From Evernia prunastri (taxonomy: Eukaryota; Ascomycota; Lecanoromycetes; Lecanorales; Parmeliaceae), in assembly GCA_003184365.1 (NCBI GenBank), contig NKYR01000031.1, positions 124,001 to 188,000 of the forward strand: a DNA stretch of 64,000 bases, given 5' to 3'. Under the pieces are notes generated by a model that searched no databases, was not told the DNA's origin, and saw nothing but the letters and a program-made list of their open reading frames with translations. Position numbers and translations under genes: made by a program. Below are positions 43,252-53,919 of the stretch, in pieces (position 1 is the stretch's first letter; each line of letters begins with the position of its first letter).

Positions 43252-44052
43252 ATGACAACCGCAGCTCCAGCCCAGCAAGGGCCCAAAACCCTCGCCTCGT
43301 CCACCTCCCTTCAACAACAACAACGCATGCCCCAGCAGCCCCCGCAGCAGAATGCAGGACTCCGCACGCCCTCGAACCGCAAAACAATATACGACCGGAA
43401 CCTCAATCGAACGCGTACCGCCGAGCTGAGCCGGGCGAGTTTCGCGTATCTATTCGGTGAGATGGTTGGGTATGCGCAGAAGAGGGTGACGGGGATACAG
43501 GATCTGGAGCGGCGGTATGCTTTACGATTCCGCCCTTCTTTCTTTGATACCCCGGCGAAGAAGCTTACTTGAGGATGAGGTGAAAAGTGGACTGGACTGA
43601 TATAGTCATCTTACAGGCTCAACGAAGCAGGCTACCCTCTCGGCCAGCGCCTCCTCCCCCTTCTACTTCTCCGTTCCTCAACCCCCACCCACCCCGCTCC
43701 TCGTCCTACTCGCATCCTCCCACTCCTGCAATTCATCGCCCACACACTCTGGCGACACCTGTTTGGCCGCTCCGCCGATTCCATTGAAAGCTCCTCCACC
43801 AACAGCCACGAATACATGATTTCGGACAACGAACCCTTGGTGAACCAGTACATATCTGTGCCAAAGGAGATGTCGCAGTTGAATTGTGCAGCGTACGTTG
43901 CGGGGATAATAGAAGGGGTTTGCTGTGGGGTTGGGTGTAAGGCAGGGGTCAGCGCGCACAACGCTGGGGAGGAGGGAGGAATGTGGCCCGGAAAGACGGT
44001 GTTTTTGATTAGATTTGAAGAGGAGATTGTAAAGAGGGAGGGGACGAAGTAG
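43252..44052 (+). CDS. TRS31: TRAPP complex subunit TRAPPC5/Trs31
   Basis: Two exons, 43252-43514 and 43617-44052, joined over a 102-nt intron within an Arg codon; 232 aa. The core TRAPP-fold sequence is clear: TIYDRNLNRTRTAELSRASF, AYLFGEMVGYAQKRV, the splice-spanning 'LERR|LNEAGYPLGQRLL' block, 'NEPLVNQYISVPKEMSQLNCAAYVAGIIEGVC' and 'KTVFLIRFEEEIVKRE'. Trs31 is a core subunit of all TRAPP complexes, GEFs for Rab GTPases in ER-Golgi and later traffic. The poly-Gln/Pro N-terminus (residues 15-40) is variable. It is convergent with the MFAP1 gene. Confidence 0.93.
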
Positions 44053-44212
44053 AGCACAGGGATAAGTCAATGGAAGTGGGAAGGAATCCAACAAAGGTGG
44101 ACCGAGAGGCAATGAATGATTTATGAGCATAGCGTGGCGCTGGAACGGGGGTATGCATTTCAGGGAGTGTGTAAAAATTACATTGTGATACTGCATGAGT
44201 ACGGCGGAAGGA

Positions 44213-45709
44213 CTAAGAGACATCTACTCTTCGCCTCTTATCGCTTCCATAGCGGTCGTTATATGGAGAAGGACTCCTTTTTCGTCTGCTTGGCTCCTCG
44301 CGGTATCGATCTCTCCTTGGTGGTGGCGACCTTGAATACGAATAGGATCGTCTTCGACTCCTATCTCGATCCTTTCGCGGTGGTGATGACCTTGAGTAAG
44401 AACGATCTCTCCGCCTTGTTGGCGACTGCGAGCGTGAATAGGACCGTCTTGGTGGGCTTCTGCGTCCACCATCATCGTCAAAGCGCCCACTTTTCTCGCG
44501 TCCAAGCGGACCTTCCAGTGCTCCCTCCGGCGCTCGTCTTCGCTCCCCAACGTGGGTAGTATTTGCTCCAGATGCACCTTTTCCTCCGGCTCCTTGATCC
44601 GGCATGAATCGCTCATCAAATGTCCCGTCAGCTTTACGGGGCCCTTTTCCCTCGAAAGTCCCCCATCTTCCAGTATCCTCACTCTTCAAATCCTTATATT
44701 TTGTCCTGCCCTTCCGTCCCAACTTTGTCATGTCCCTTATCTGCATGTATTGTGGGAGTAGCTCGCGGTTTGAATCGTCCTGGTAGCGACTGCCCATGAT
44801 ATCACGTCGATCCAGACCTTCAGCTTTGGCATCATCCTGGAAAAAGGCGCCTTTGTGGTAGTATTTCTGCATGAAGCCCATCTTGCCTTTGCCTTCTTGT
44901 TCTTCTTTCTGCTTTTCGATGAACTGCTTGTCCTCCGCATCCCGTTCCTCCTTGCTAAGGTTGCATCTCCTCTCAATCTCTTCTCGCTCTTTTTCAGCTA
45001 TCTCAATGGCCTCCCTCTCTCTCTTCACGCGCTTCAGCTCTCTCAACTTCCACGCAGCTCGCTCAGTCTCAGGGTCCAGGTCATCCGTGTCATCTACCTG
45101 CTGGACTTCTTCGATCTCATCGTCATCCCAATCCTTTTTACCGGCAGCTCGAGCAGCAGCGTCCTTCTCTAATTGCTCTTGAATCATGGCATCGGCCTTC
45201 TCTTTCCGTCTCAACTGCTCTTCAGCCCACTGGTCTTCCTCAGGTTTGGTATCCGCTGCGACAGCGCTGTCTTTTCGCTTGTCCTTTTTAATGAACGTAG
45301 GCCGTAAGAGGACCTTTGGAGCTTCCTCCTCACTGCTGCTCGCCGCGCTTCCACTTTCGGGCTCTGATTCTTCATCACTGCCTTCTTCCTCTTCGCTTTC
45401 TTCCGTCACAAATCCTTCCTCCTCTGCGGCTCGCGCAGCCTCTTCAGCTTCAACACGCGCAGCTTCTTGCGCAGCGGCTTGCCGTCTCCGCTCATTTAGG
45501 TCAACATTCTTGAGACTGCCGGCGATTCTCGTAGCTTCTGAAGGGTACGAGGATGCTTTCGGGGCTGGTGCTCTGGTTGATGGGGTAGATTGCTCCTCTT
45601 CAATTTCGGAAGCACTTTCTTCGTCAGACGATGGCTCCTCTGCGACCGCCTTGCCGGGGCGGTATCTAGCTGGCCGGACAGGGTTGGCTGTCATTCGTTT
45701 GGAAGACAT
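44213..45709 (-). CDS. MFAP1-like spliceosomal protein with C-terminal RS extension
   Basis: Intronless gene, 498 aa. The MFAP1 core has GFVTEESEEEE-type acidic repeats and a long charged coiled coil (residues about 155-280). The conserved block near residue 285-350 reads MGFMQKYYHKGAFFQD, 'RELLPQYMQIRDMTKLGRKG' and 'TKYKDLKSEDTGRW'. MFAP1 (Spp381 relative in yeast) is a component of the U4/U6.U5 tri-snRNP and the pre-catalytic spliceosome. The last 110 residues add an Arg-Ser-rich domain (SYSRSQSPTRRRDR type), which is longer than in the animal protein and typical of fungi. It is convergent with TRS31, 3' ends about 160 bp apart. Confidence 0.92.
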   Translation of the reverse strand: MSSKRMTANPVRPARYRPGKAVAEEPSSDEESASEIEEEQSTPSTRAPAPKASSYPSEATRIAGSLKNVDLNERRRQAAAQEAARVEAEEAARAAEEEGFVTEESEEEEGSDEESEPESGSAASSSEEEAPKVLLRPTFIKKDKRKDSAVAADTKPEEDQWAEEQLRRKEKADAMIQEQLEKDAAARAAGKKDWDDDEIEEVQQVDDTDDLDPETERAAWKLRELKRVKREREAIEIAEKEREEIERRCNLSKEERDAEDKQFIEKQKEEQEGKGKMGFMQKYYHKGAFFQDDAKAEGLDRRDIMGSRYQDDSNRELLPQYMQIRDMTKLGRKGRTKYKDLKSEDTGRWGTFEGKGPRKADGTFDERFMPDQGAGGKGASGANTTHVGERRRAPEGALEGPLGREKSGRFDDDGGRRSPPRRSYSRSQSPTRRRDRSYSRSSPPRKDRDRSRRRSYSYSRSPPPRRDRYREEPSRRKRSPSPYNDRYGSDKRRRVDVS

Positions 45710-46694
45710 GGTGGAGAGAATCGATAATGAGGATGTGTGCTGGATTTCGTATAAGGGCGACTCTTATGACTTCTCGGCGAAGAGATAGTATCTCGCCAAT
45801 TTTGCGATGGTCCAATCCACGATCAATGATGCGACCAAGAGTGAGCCCAGAGAGAACTTCGTCAGTACCACTCGGATATCACTCATCTCTTTCGCGTGGA
45901 GACTCTGCTCCTTGGATTAAATGGGAGTAGACTTAATATGTGAATGTCTTAACGTGGAGTCTCTCTAGTAGCAAATTGGCCCCACGCTTCCGGTGCCGGG
46001 TAGTGGGAGTGAATCTAGAGATCAAAACAAATGTGTTTTCAAAAAAACAGCTCCATTTGGAATTTTATCCCAGGTCAAAAGTCGAGTTCGCTTCTAGAAT
46101 CGTAAAACTTCACGATGTATACATTTGAAGGTTACATGTGCCTTGATATAGGTTGCACAAAGTACAAACGTACTGGCGGTTAACAATGGCACCCTAGAGT
46201 ACACTATCAAGACACATCGGAAGCGGTGTTAGCGAGAGCTTCTCTCCCAGTCTTTACAAGTGTAAGATGAGTTGAAGAACCTCGTAAACCTGCTATAAGC
46301 AGACTTCAGTAATGGAAGTTTCATCACCACAAGTGGTACATATTATACAATACAGACAGTTTCATATCGGTCCTATATTGTGACTGCCTTTGACTATGTT
46401 CCTCAATCAGGAGCAGCATCGAGCATAGAGAATCTTAGCGCTTGAGATGGTCAGCGAGCGGATATGACCGGCCGCTTAGCCGGTGTGCAGCATCTAAGAT
46501 TGCATATTTGAAGCCAAATGGCGTGGACGAGCGATGTGCCCGGCTGTATCATCAAAGGCCCATCGAGCCGCGTTGTTGATAACCAGCTTATCATCTTGGG
46601 TACGTAAAGAGCGCGGTAGTCCTGGGGAGCTGGATTGAGATCAGAGCTTTGACGCCTATCTATCCCAAAGATCGAAATCGTGCAACCAACTGTG
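45710..46694. other. intergenic, no gene recognised
   Basis: About 1 kb containing the MFAP1 promoter and the upstream region of the following plus-strand gene. No repeat or RNA gene recognised. Confidence 0.45.
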
Positions 46695-47333
46695 ATGTAC
46701 CTGTTATCGATGCTAACAATTGCTCTTCTCGCCTCTTGTAGTCTCCTAACTGTGGAACCCGCTCTATCTTCCAAGCACGATGTAATTCAAGGTCAAGAGA
46801 GAGATACCAAGCGCAACAGTATTAAAAGGTCATTTGAGCCATACAGATCGCCCACAACCCATAACAGCATCCTAGCTCGAACAGGAGAGAATCGCATCAT
46901 AGCCTCACCCGGCAACGAATTTGATGGCAACATGACCTGCACCTTGCACATTGTCCATCACACCTGGTCCATGTTCGTTCCGGCGGCAGAGGCAGCTCAG
47001 AGTCAGTCTCAGGTGTACAGACAAATATACGAGACGGCCCTCAACAAGTCCAACTCACTCCCGCCTTCAGCCCGCGTTGCGCTCACGCTCAGTGCTTTCG
47101 GCCTGACATTAGCCGCCCTTACCAGAATGATACATTGGAATACCGTCCTAGCTGTGCTGCCACGTATGGTAGCAGGCTTCCTCTGGTGGGGTACCTAAAC
47201 CGTCCTTCTTACTGCCTTGGGTGTTGTTTGGATTGTATTCGCTGTTGTCGAGCTTACGTACGGTGTCTGGCAGGGGTTAGATGCGATGCTTGATGGACTG
47301 ATCAACGGATATCGAAAACACCGGATGAATTAA
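46695..47333 (+). pseudogene. secreted/membrane protein gene interrupted by in-frame TAA
   Basis: The frame opens at ATG 46695 with a signal peptide (MYLLSMLTIALLASCSLLTV), runs through 'MTCTLHIVHHTWSMFVPAAE' and 'ARVALTLSAFGLTLAALTRM', and meets TAA at 47196-47198 after GFLWWGT. Exactly the same frame then continues for 44 codons, TVLLTALGVVWIVFAVVELT then a basic end (INGYRKHRMN) and a TAA at 47331. The downstream part looks like a second membrane helix and tail, so it was probably once translated. An intron removing the stop was searched for and not found. A single CAA-to-TAA change would explain it. Family: short ascomycete proteins of unknown function, as far as I can tell. The truncated form (167 aa) could still be made. 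Confidence 0.6.
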
Positions 47334-47355
47334 GGGAGCAGGACTTACAGCTACG

Positions 47356-48264
47356 CTAAACACCATTCACATCTGGTTGACACCTCGTGCAGTATTTTTC
47401 TCTTTTCCCAGGACCCCCGCACCTTTCGTGGACGTGGAAAGCTGGCTCTGGCCTTCCTTCGTCGTTCTCCTTTGTGTCCACAGATTCGCTCAAGACGCAC
47501 TCGCTCCCCTCCACCAGTCTCCCAACGTCTGCCTTCCACCACTCAGGCTTGTGATATCTTCCCAGTCCTTTTGTCCGAAACACTATGATTTTCTCACTTG
47601 GTTGGTCGTGGCTCGCGTGCCATACCGTGAAGTCTCCACCATGGTCGCCCAAGCCTGATCTGAACTCATCGAGCAGAGTCTGCATGAACGCACCACGGGC
47701 CCAGTACTCGTTGATCAATTCTAAGGTTCCGAAACTGATCTCTAACTGTTTCCAACCTTTCAATCCACATAATGCTCTCAGCCATCTACTAGACTTTGGA
47801 AGACCGTACTGGACATCTTCTGGAGAAGCGGCAACACGCCATCGTCGGGTGCCGTTCCCTATCCAGTCGTCCGCATGTATGACCAGCAGATCAAGATCAA
47901 GCGCCTTGTCACCAAAGAGGTGCCCATTGTCCTTGCCGAGCGCCAAGAAGTGTGCGAGGTCGCCAGGAGAGAGATACTCGATACCTATCGTTTTCAGGGC
48001 CGCTATCTGGAACGGGCAGAGGCGCAGAGAAGACAGAAAGTTGACATTGGGATCGTATTGGTTGCCGAAATAAAAGAGACGGAAGGGGATCGCGCGGGTT
48101 TCGTAGTATATTTGGCGATTTGTGGAGAGCAGGGAGAGGTCAAGGTAATGGCGATAGGGCGGGTCGGGGGCGCAAATCTCCTTTGTATCCAGCAGGACGA
48201 GGTTAAAGATACTGGTGCGGAGTTCGGCGGGGATGGTCAGGAGGGACGGCGGAGGGCTTGTCAT
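47356..48264 (-). CDS. 2EXR/F-box-like protein
   Basis: Intronless gene, 302 aa, starting at ATG 48264. The N-terminus LTIPAELRTSIFNLVL followed about 30 residues later by 'LSLLSTNRQIYYETRAIPF' is the hallmark of the 2EXR/F-box-like domain in large fungal paralogue families. The rest is variable with no repeats. The classic role of F-box proteins is to bring substrates to SCF ubiquitin ligases; whether 2EXR proteins bind Skp1 is not established. The C-terminus has two CxxC-like pairs (ERCGG, YCTRC). It overlaps nothing and ends 22 bp from the end of the preceding plus-strand gene. Confidence 0.8.
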   Translation of the reverse strand: MTSPPPSLLTIPAELRTSIFNLVLLDTKEICAPDPPYRHYLDLSLLSTNRQIYYETRAIPFRLFYFGNQYDPNVNFLSSLRLCPFQIAALKTIGIEYLSPGDLAHFLALGKDNGHLFGDKALDLDLLVIHADDWIGNGTRRWRVAASPEDVQYGLPKSSRWLRALCGLKGWKQLEISFGTLELINEYWARGAFMQTLLDEFRSGLGDHGGDFTVWHASHDQPSEKIIVFRTKGLGRYHKPEWWKADVGRLVEGSECVLSESVDTKENDEGRPEPAFHVHERCGGPGKREKYCTRCQPDVNGV

Positions 48265-49337
48265 CGCTGATGAGGTAGCTGCTTTGTTGACGAGGCTTTA
48301 TTCGGATTTGCAGTCTGCCAAAATGCTTGCTGCTATGTACGGTTCCTATCGAATCCTTATGTAGGCTTTGAAACGCCTGCTCAGCGCTGTGTGGTGCTGT
48401 TCCTCAATATCGCTCGTGAAGAAGTCAGGAGCAGCGATCAATGTCCACAACGGAGGCGACGTGCCCTGACAGCGTATATGCACCATATAATAGCGGGCAA
48501 ATAGTGTAGACGGCGATAGAGATCTCGTATGTGATGTATACGATGAAGCAATTACCATCTCACTCTCGAGGCATCCCTTACTAATTCAGCGTGGCTGGCA
48601 TGACAACCTCGGCTATTAGAGTAGCCGCGGACTCCCGAATGCCCTCGCCCGATTAAATATTTTCATGCGAAGGACCACATGTCATCGTTACTTGAGTATT
48701 GGTGCCATTTGATAAAAAGGCCTAAATACATCCACCCTGCGCAAGCTGTATGATACAAGCATCAAAAAATTCGATCCTGCGCATGCTGTATGCTAAAAGC
48801 ACTAAAGAAATCTGTCCTGCGCATGCTGTTTAAGAAAAAAATCCACCCCGTGTGTGCTCGCCAGCATGCCATACCTTGCCAAATGGACCAATGAAATACG
48901 CCGTGTGTGCATGATGTCCTCTTCTGTTGTTTGCTGGCTCTGCTCTCCCGGTCTGCCTTTAGCCTTTCCCCTTTCTTCCGCCGCCTGGGCTTGACGCGCG
49001 ATGAAGGGTAGACTCGGAGTCGGAGCGGGCGGAAGTTACCCCTTATACATCTTAAGTGCTTTCATGTGCGGAACCCAAGCAGCATGCACCATTGGGTACT
49101 CCATGTCATCCATTTCCATGTAACGGTCTAATGGCTCCAACTTGCGAATCTCTGCTTCCTCCTCACATTCATAGGGGAATTTGAATTCTGATAGGCAATA
49201 TTTAGCGGGTGCAAGTGAAAGTCATCCGGAGGATTGCGCACCACATTTGAGAGTTCTCTCAATTGTCTCCCGCTTAATTTTCCATTGTTTCTTCTCACGG
49301 AACAGGTAAGGCGCGCCGCACTGGAGTCGGCATCAGC
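48265..49337. other. intergenic with short tandem repeat
   Basis: About 1.07 kb. A three-copy 40-bp repeat (see separate entry) is the only structured part. No gene supported. Confidence 0.45.
48736..48850. repeat. three-copy 40-bp tandem repeat
   Basis: Units start with CCTGCGCAAGCTGTATG at 48736, CCTGCGCATGCTGTATG at 48776 and CCTGCGCATGCTGTTTA at 48816, exactly 40 bp apart. Each carries an imperfect palindrome GCGCATGC; the linkers (tgctaaaagcac) are A-rich. A fourth, diverged copy may follow at about 48845. Confidence 0.75.
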
Positions 49338-50244
49338 TCAGATTCCAAAAGACTGGTTTTGAATCAGGGCGACCATCTGTAAGCATACCTCGTCATCCTC
49401 AGTCCCATGGTCAGCGTCCACCCAGTAGCCCATGGTACCGCCCAAAATTAGAGCTTCCAGTCTGCGGCCAGCCTCGCCTACCTTTGGATCGTCTTTATAG
49501 CCTGTTTCAGCACTCATGCTGAGCGGAGTCTGCTGTTTGCCTAGACCAAGGTATGTGATAAACAAGTGACCTATCTCGTGGAGCAAACAATTTATTTCCA
49601 GGAAAAGGAAATCTTCGTAGTTTTTCAACCAAGCTTTCCTCTCGGTATCTTTTGTGGCTCGATTTTCTTTATTTGCTGCATTGACCATGTCATAGACCGT
49701 CTGGCGTTTAGTCAGCTTGCTTAGGCACCTTTTTAACGCAATCTGCTCGAATATCACTTACCGCTCCATTGACTAAGATGCACAGGTTGCGGGATTCAAA
49801 TTTCCCCTCGAGGTCGCATCTGAAAGCAGCGGCCATGCTACGCCGGTTTTCCCAGCCGTGTTCAACAAACACGACGGAGAATTCAGTAAGGATCTTCTCG
49901 AGAAAGTCATTGGTGGCATCACTGATTCTACTCTTCCAGGGGTCCGTATACGTTTCCGTCCAATTCTTGCCGACTTCTTCGGCGAATGCTCTGAACGCTT
50001 TTTGAACGTCCTCGTTCTTCAGCATGGATCGGCAGATGTTAATTGATCTTATCACACAAATTGCTACGTTGTCATCAGGTGAGTACCGAAAATCCGTTGC
50101 TCCATCTGCACCGACGTGGCAAATGGTGAAGGATTCAGCGTCCTTTGCCGGCTCGAGAACTGGACCCCTCGACGGTTTCCTGATGTCAAGACGATTCACG
50201 AGTTGATAAACATTGAGTGGTATAGGGAATAAATGACGATCCAT
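49338..50244 (-). CDS. uncharacterised protein with HEIGH zinc-peptidase motif
   Basis: Two exons, 50244-49762 and 49700-49338, with a 61-nt intron carrying a gctgac branch-like site; about 281 aa. The ATG at 50244 (MDRHLFPIPLNVYQLV) is used; upstream only TTG is in frame. The second exon contains FLEINCLLHEIGHLFITYLG, in which HEIGH (residues about 202-206) is an HExxH-type zinc-binding motif. A third ligand could be the Glu in 'RLEALILGG' about 42 residues downstream, which would make a gluzincin-like site. No known peptidase domain is recognised around it and there is no signal peptide, so the protein would act inside the cell. The last residues (VCLQMVALIQNQ) may be altered by an additional intron (gag|gtatgc). 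Confidence 0.65.
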
Positions 50245-52304
50245 GGTGGTATTGAAGTGATTCAAGGGTAGCCAATTACTAGTTGGTAACAGACAGAGGT
50301 ATCCTTGAGTTTGAAGGGCAATGGAGGATGGCGATGGAGCAGGTTTGTAGGGCAGCAGAGAGAAGAGCGAAAGGGCAATGGAGGGACGAGAGGAAATTAG
50401 TATGAAGGGTAAAAGAGGGAGAAGAGGGGAATATGTGCTCGAGAGAGACCCTCCTCGACACTTTCAAGATTGCGCGACGAATGTTAGTAAAACAACTCTT
50501 GGTTTTAGGCTTGGAAAGTCTGGCGTAGAAATGGGGGTATCAGGTTAGGGCGTTGGAGAATATGGTTACTTCGTTCGAAACAAGCCTTTGTGAATACTTT
50601 CTCTGCAGACGGACAGGGTGGTGTGGATGGGGCCTCCTGGACAATAAGATTGTTTCTGATTTGCCGTTCACCTTTTCAGATCTGCAAGTGGAGACCAGCG
50701 CGTAAAAGCGGACGGGGCAGAGCGTTGTGCCAGGCATGTCCTATGGTGACCAAAGGCTAATGAGCCCATGGACATTCTCCGGAAACTTGGAGCCGACTCT
50801 GTGGTGGCGAAAAGGTCGCACCGTCTGACCCATGATTCTTGGAACTGTTTCTGATTCGTAGGACTTCTGGACGACCAGGCGCTCAAGGAGGCCATCATTT
50901 CCGGCGACTCGTCTGGAAGTTGGTGAACTAGCTCAAGCGCGCTGACATGAGACAGCAGACGACACTCGAAACCTTGATACCACCAAACGCCAGTTTCCGT
51001 GTGATTCTCAGGCCTGGCGGCAGCGTCTGGAATAAGGTAAGGATGGTGCTTCACTTTCAGGTAAAGTACGAAGGGATCAGCAACGCTAAGCCCGTTTCGA
51101 ATCTGTCACCCAAAACCCCATAAGACACCGAGGCGGAGTAAATAAAGATTCGCAAGAAAAAGCCCAAGAGGCTGAAGGTGCATGTAAAGTTGGGGGATCA
51201 CCGGCAGGGAAAGGTATTACGTAGACAGGCGATTCTTCAAGGCACTAGACCAAAAATGTCTGTTGAAGTCTCGGGGGTAGTCGACAAAGGTTTGAAGGTC
51301 AGAGGGTCTTGGACAAAGGTTTGATGAAGGCTTGGGGTTACCCCGACATGGTTTTCTTGAGTCATGTTCGTAGGAGACTGTTCTCTTTGGTCCCAAATCT
51401 CGAAGTATGACGCGCTGGAAAGAAATGGCAAGCCTCGTCCTGACCGTATATATTAATTCCATGTCTGGCTCCGTCTTTCTCTCCTCGTCTTCTTCCTTTT
51501 GCATGCCTCATTCTGCATTTCTTTTTCACTCACAGAAAGTACTGCCATAAGGCCACTTGTCAAGAATTTGTCTAGATTCGTAGGTCTTGCCCACCCTGGT
51601 GCAGAAAACACCATAGCAGTTGGAAGGTGAGGGTGAGTACTCGTATGGGCAGGAAAGATTGTCATTGTTAGCGCTTATCCGGGTAGCAGAAGTGAAAGTT
51701 TAGCGTGACGCTAAGGAATTTTTCGGGTATATATTCGCGGTCAATCTCAGACTCTTCTTTTCCTCCTCATACTTACCTTGTGAGGAGCTGGGCGATCAAG
51801 AAGGCCTTCGCTCATGATTTGAGCCCTGCATTGCACATCGCGGAGGCAAAAGTCATTGAGTTGCCTTCGGGCACCTCATTCGCGCAATTTTTGATGGTCT
51901 TCCTCACCTCAGAGGCAACATACACTTTTCATTGATCACTCTCATGCCTTGTTGCTGAGGATTGAAGAAGAGTTTGCGATGTAAGATATTTAATTGTGAA
52001 ATAAAACATGTATAGAAAACCTACCTATCTTAGATAAGGATCGTATTTTGATGCATTCACGAGTAAGTAAGGTACGGTAGGTACGGTAGTGAAATAGGAT
52101 ACCTCGTAACGCTAACTCTACTCAGCCTCAAAGTAAAGAACGAGTACTCGTACAAATCTTACTCTAAGCCCCCGCAGCAGATTTTGAGCCAAGACAGGAC
52201 TATAAGACAGACAGACAGACAGAAATATCCTCATACCGTGTTCTGCACTTCTCTGGTCTTAAAGACTATACTGCTGCTCGTACATAGTACTGCGTAAAGT
52301 CAAC
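50245..52304. other. intergenic, no gene supported
   Basis: About 2.06 kb. A minus-strand open frame at 50668-51087 reads plausibly in part (VKHHPYLIPDAAARP) but has no ATG start or domain and is not called. A short CAGA tetranucleotide run lies at about 52205-52225. The sequence before 52305 is the likely promoter of the next gene. Confidence 0.4.
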
Positions 52305-53438
52305 ATGGTCCACCTTCAACTACTGGACGCGGCCACTGCCAATGTCACCAATACCACCTTCGCACACAACCTTGGCCTCACTGACGGCCTTTTCGGCCTA
52401 CAAGAACTCGAGTCTATCCTCAGCTTCCCTGCGCGCAACGGGAGAAGCTGGACCGTATCGATTCGGACCTCAGACCTTGCCATCGTCACCTTCACCATCC
52501 TAGTCTTGACCTTTGCAATCGACCACTATATCTTCAAGAGTCGGTATCTCGTGCACATTGGTGGTGCCACAAGGGATCAAGACCACGCGGCTACTCTCGA
52601 TGAGAAAGCTTCTCTCCATGAGAAAGAAGCTCTCATTGTCGAGTCTGGGCGGAATTGCCGCAAACCCGAAGATAGCGGCCTGGGACCCGAATCAAAGCAC
52701 GACTCTAATACCTCCCAATCACCCCTTCCGCGATGGATGCCCAGAGTCTTCTGCAACACCTTGATTATCCTTCTACTCCTCGCCAGTTTCGGAGGCAGAA
52801 ACAACAAGGAGTTTCCGTCTCAACCCCACAAAGGAATATTGGAGAGATCAAGCCCAAAGGCTGAGGCAGTGGGGGAGTTGGATAAGACCCCTCCGACTAG
52901 CTGGTGGGGGAAGTTTGTCCAAGATCCATGGTCACAAAAAATATTGGCCTCAGGCATATTGGTTCTGGGGTTCCTTGGAATGCTGGTTGTCCTTGCGTTT
53001 CATCTACTTTTCTGGCCGTTGCTCCTTGTGTCCTTCATCCTGCTACAGTACCTCTTTCACTTGGAGATCAACCACGGCGCACCAGTCTCGTGGCAAGCCA
53101 TTGCACTCAAGTCAACTTTTCAACTCGCCACTTGGACCATCATTGGGGTGACCCTTCTGCTGAAGTCAAACCGATTACAAGGCGTGCTTTGGAAGTGCTT
53201 TAAGTGGACCCACGCTGTGAATTGGTGGCTATTCTGGGTTGTCTTCGAATCTTTTAACACCTTGGACGTTGTGGCTAGACGGATTGGATCTCAACCTACC
53301 TTGACTACGATGGAAGTGATTATGTTCATCGTGCGGCCATCGCTCGTCGCGTACCTCTATTCTGGCGTCGTACTTGACACTGTTGTCGCTGTGCGGTTGT
53401 GTAAGCACTTCTGGAAGACCAACGTTACAGGGTCATAA
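52305..53438 (+). CDS. polytopic membrane protein, function unknown
   Basis: Single open frame of 377 aa from ATG 52305. Hydrophobic segments at residues about 57-75 (LAIVTFTILVLTFAIDHYIF), 148-163, 215-255 (two helices: ILASGILVLGFLGMLVVLAF and LLVSFILLQYLFHL), 268-286, 302-318 and 334-360 suggest six or seven membrane passes. The hydrophilic loop at 85-145 is charged and Ser-rich. Three N-x-S/T sites lie in the first 20 residues. No family is recognised. It is followed, on the same strand, by a broken membrane-protein gene; the two could have been neighbours in the same accessory locus. Confidence 0.6.
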   Translation: MVHLQLLDAATANVTNTTFAHNLGLTDGLFGLQELESILSFPARNGRSWTVSIRTSDLAIVTFTILVLTFAIDHYIFKSRYLVHIGGATRDQDHAATLDEKASLHEKEALIVESGRNCRKPEDSGLGPESKHDSNTSQSPLPRWMPRVFCNTLIILLLLASFGGRNNKEFPSQPHKGILERSSPKAEAVGELDKTPPTSWWGKFVQDPWSQKILASGILVLGFLGMLVVLAFHLLFWPLLLVSFILLQYLFHLEINHGAPVSWQAIALKSTFQLATWTIIGVTLLLKSNRLQGVLWKCFKWTHAVNWWLFWVVFESFNTLDVVARRIGSQPTLTTMEVIMFIVRPSLVAYLYSGVVLDTVVAVRLCKHFWKTNVTGS

Positions 53439-53919
53439 AGCTTTGGTACACTTTGATGCGGGCGCAATTGAGAAACGACCGATCTGGCGAGGCTCTATGG
53501 ACTGGAACGAAGACCAATATTGAACCGCATGCAAGAGCGTCGAGGGGTTTGTGGAGGGTCAGGGACTGAGATGCGGTGCTGCGTCTGTATGTTCGCGGCT
53601 ACAGAAAGGCGATTGTGACTCAGTTCAAACAGCGCTACCTATTCCGCTTTCCCATATCGCAGCTCTATGATTTGGATCAAGCTTGCAAAATGCACGAATG
53701 CGTCAAATGATACTAATGTGATGTCGTAAGTTCAGCTGCTAGCCAATCAGCAGCGTTTCTGTTGCGCTGTCCAGGCTGCGCCACCGCTCTTGGCCTTAAC
53801 ATACCAAGTCACGAAGGATGCCAAGTCATCTCTGCAGCTGCAACAAGTATTATTCAAGCGCTCATTCTCTATTTCCTTCACTTTCCCTGCATACCTGCAA
53901 GCTGTATAGTGTAGACCAG
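53439..53919. other. intergenic
   Basis: About 480 bp between the membrane protein gene and the pseudogene. It may hold the lost promoter and first exon of the latter. Nothing recognised. Confidence 0.35.

Noticed and set aside
50668..51087. Minus-strand frame reading VKHHPYLIPDAAARP
   Set aside because: No ATG at the start, no flanking exon could be joined, and composition becomes irregular downstream.
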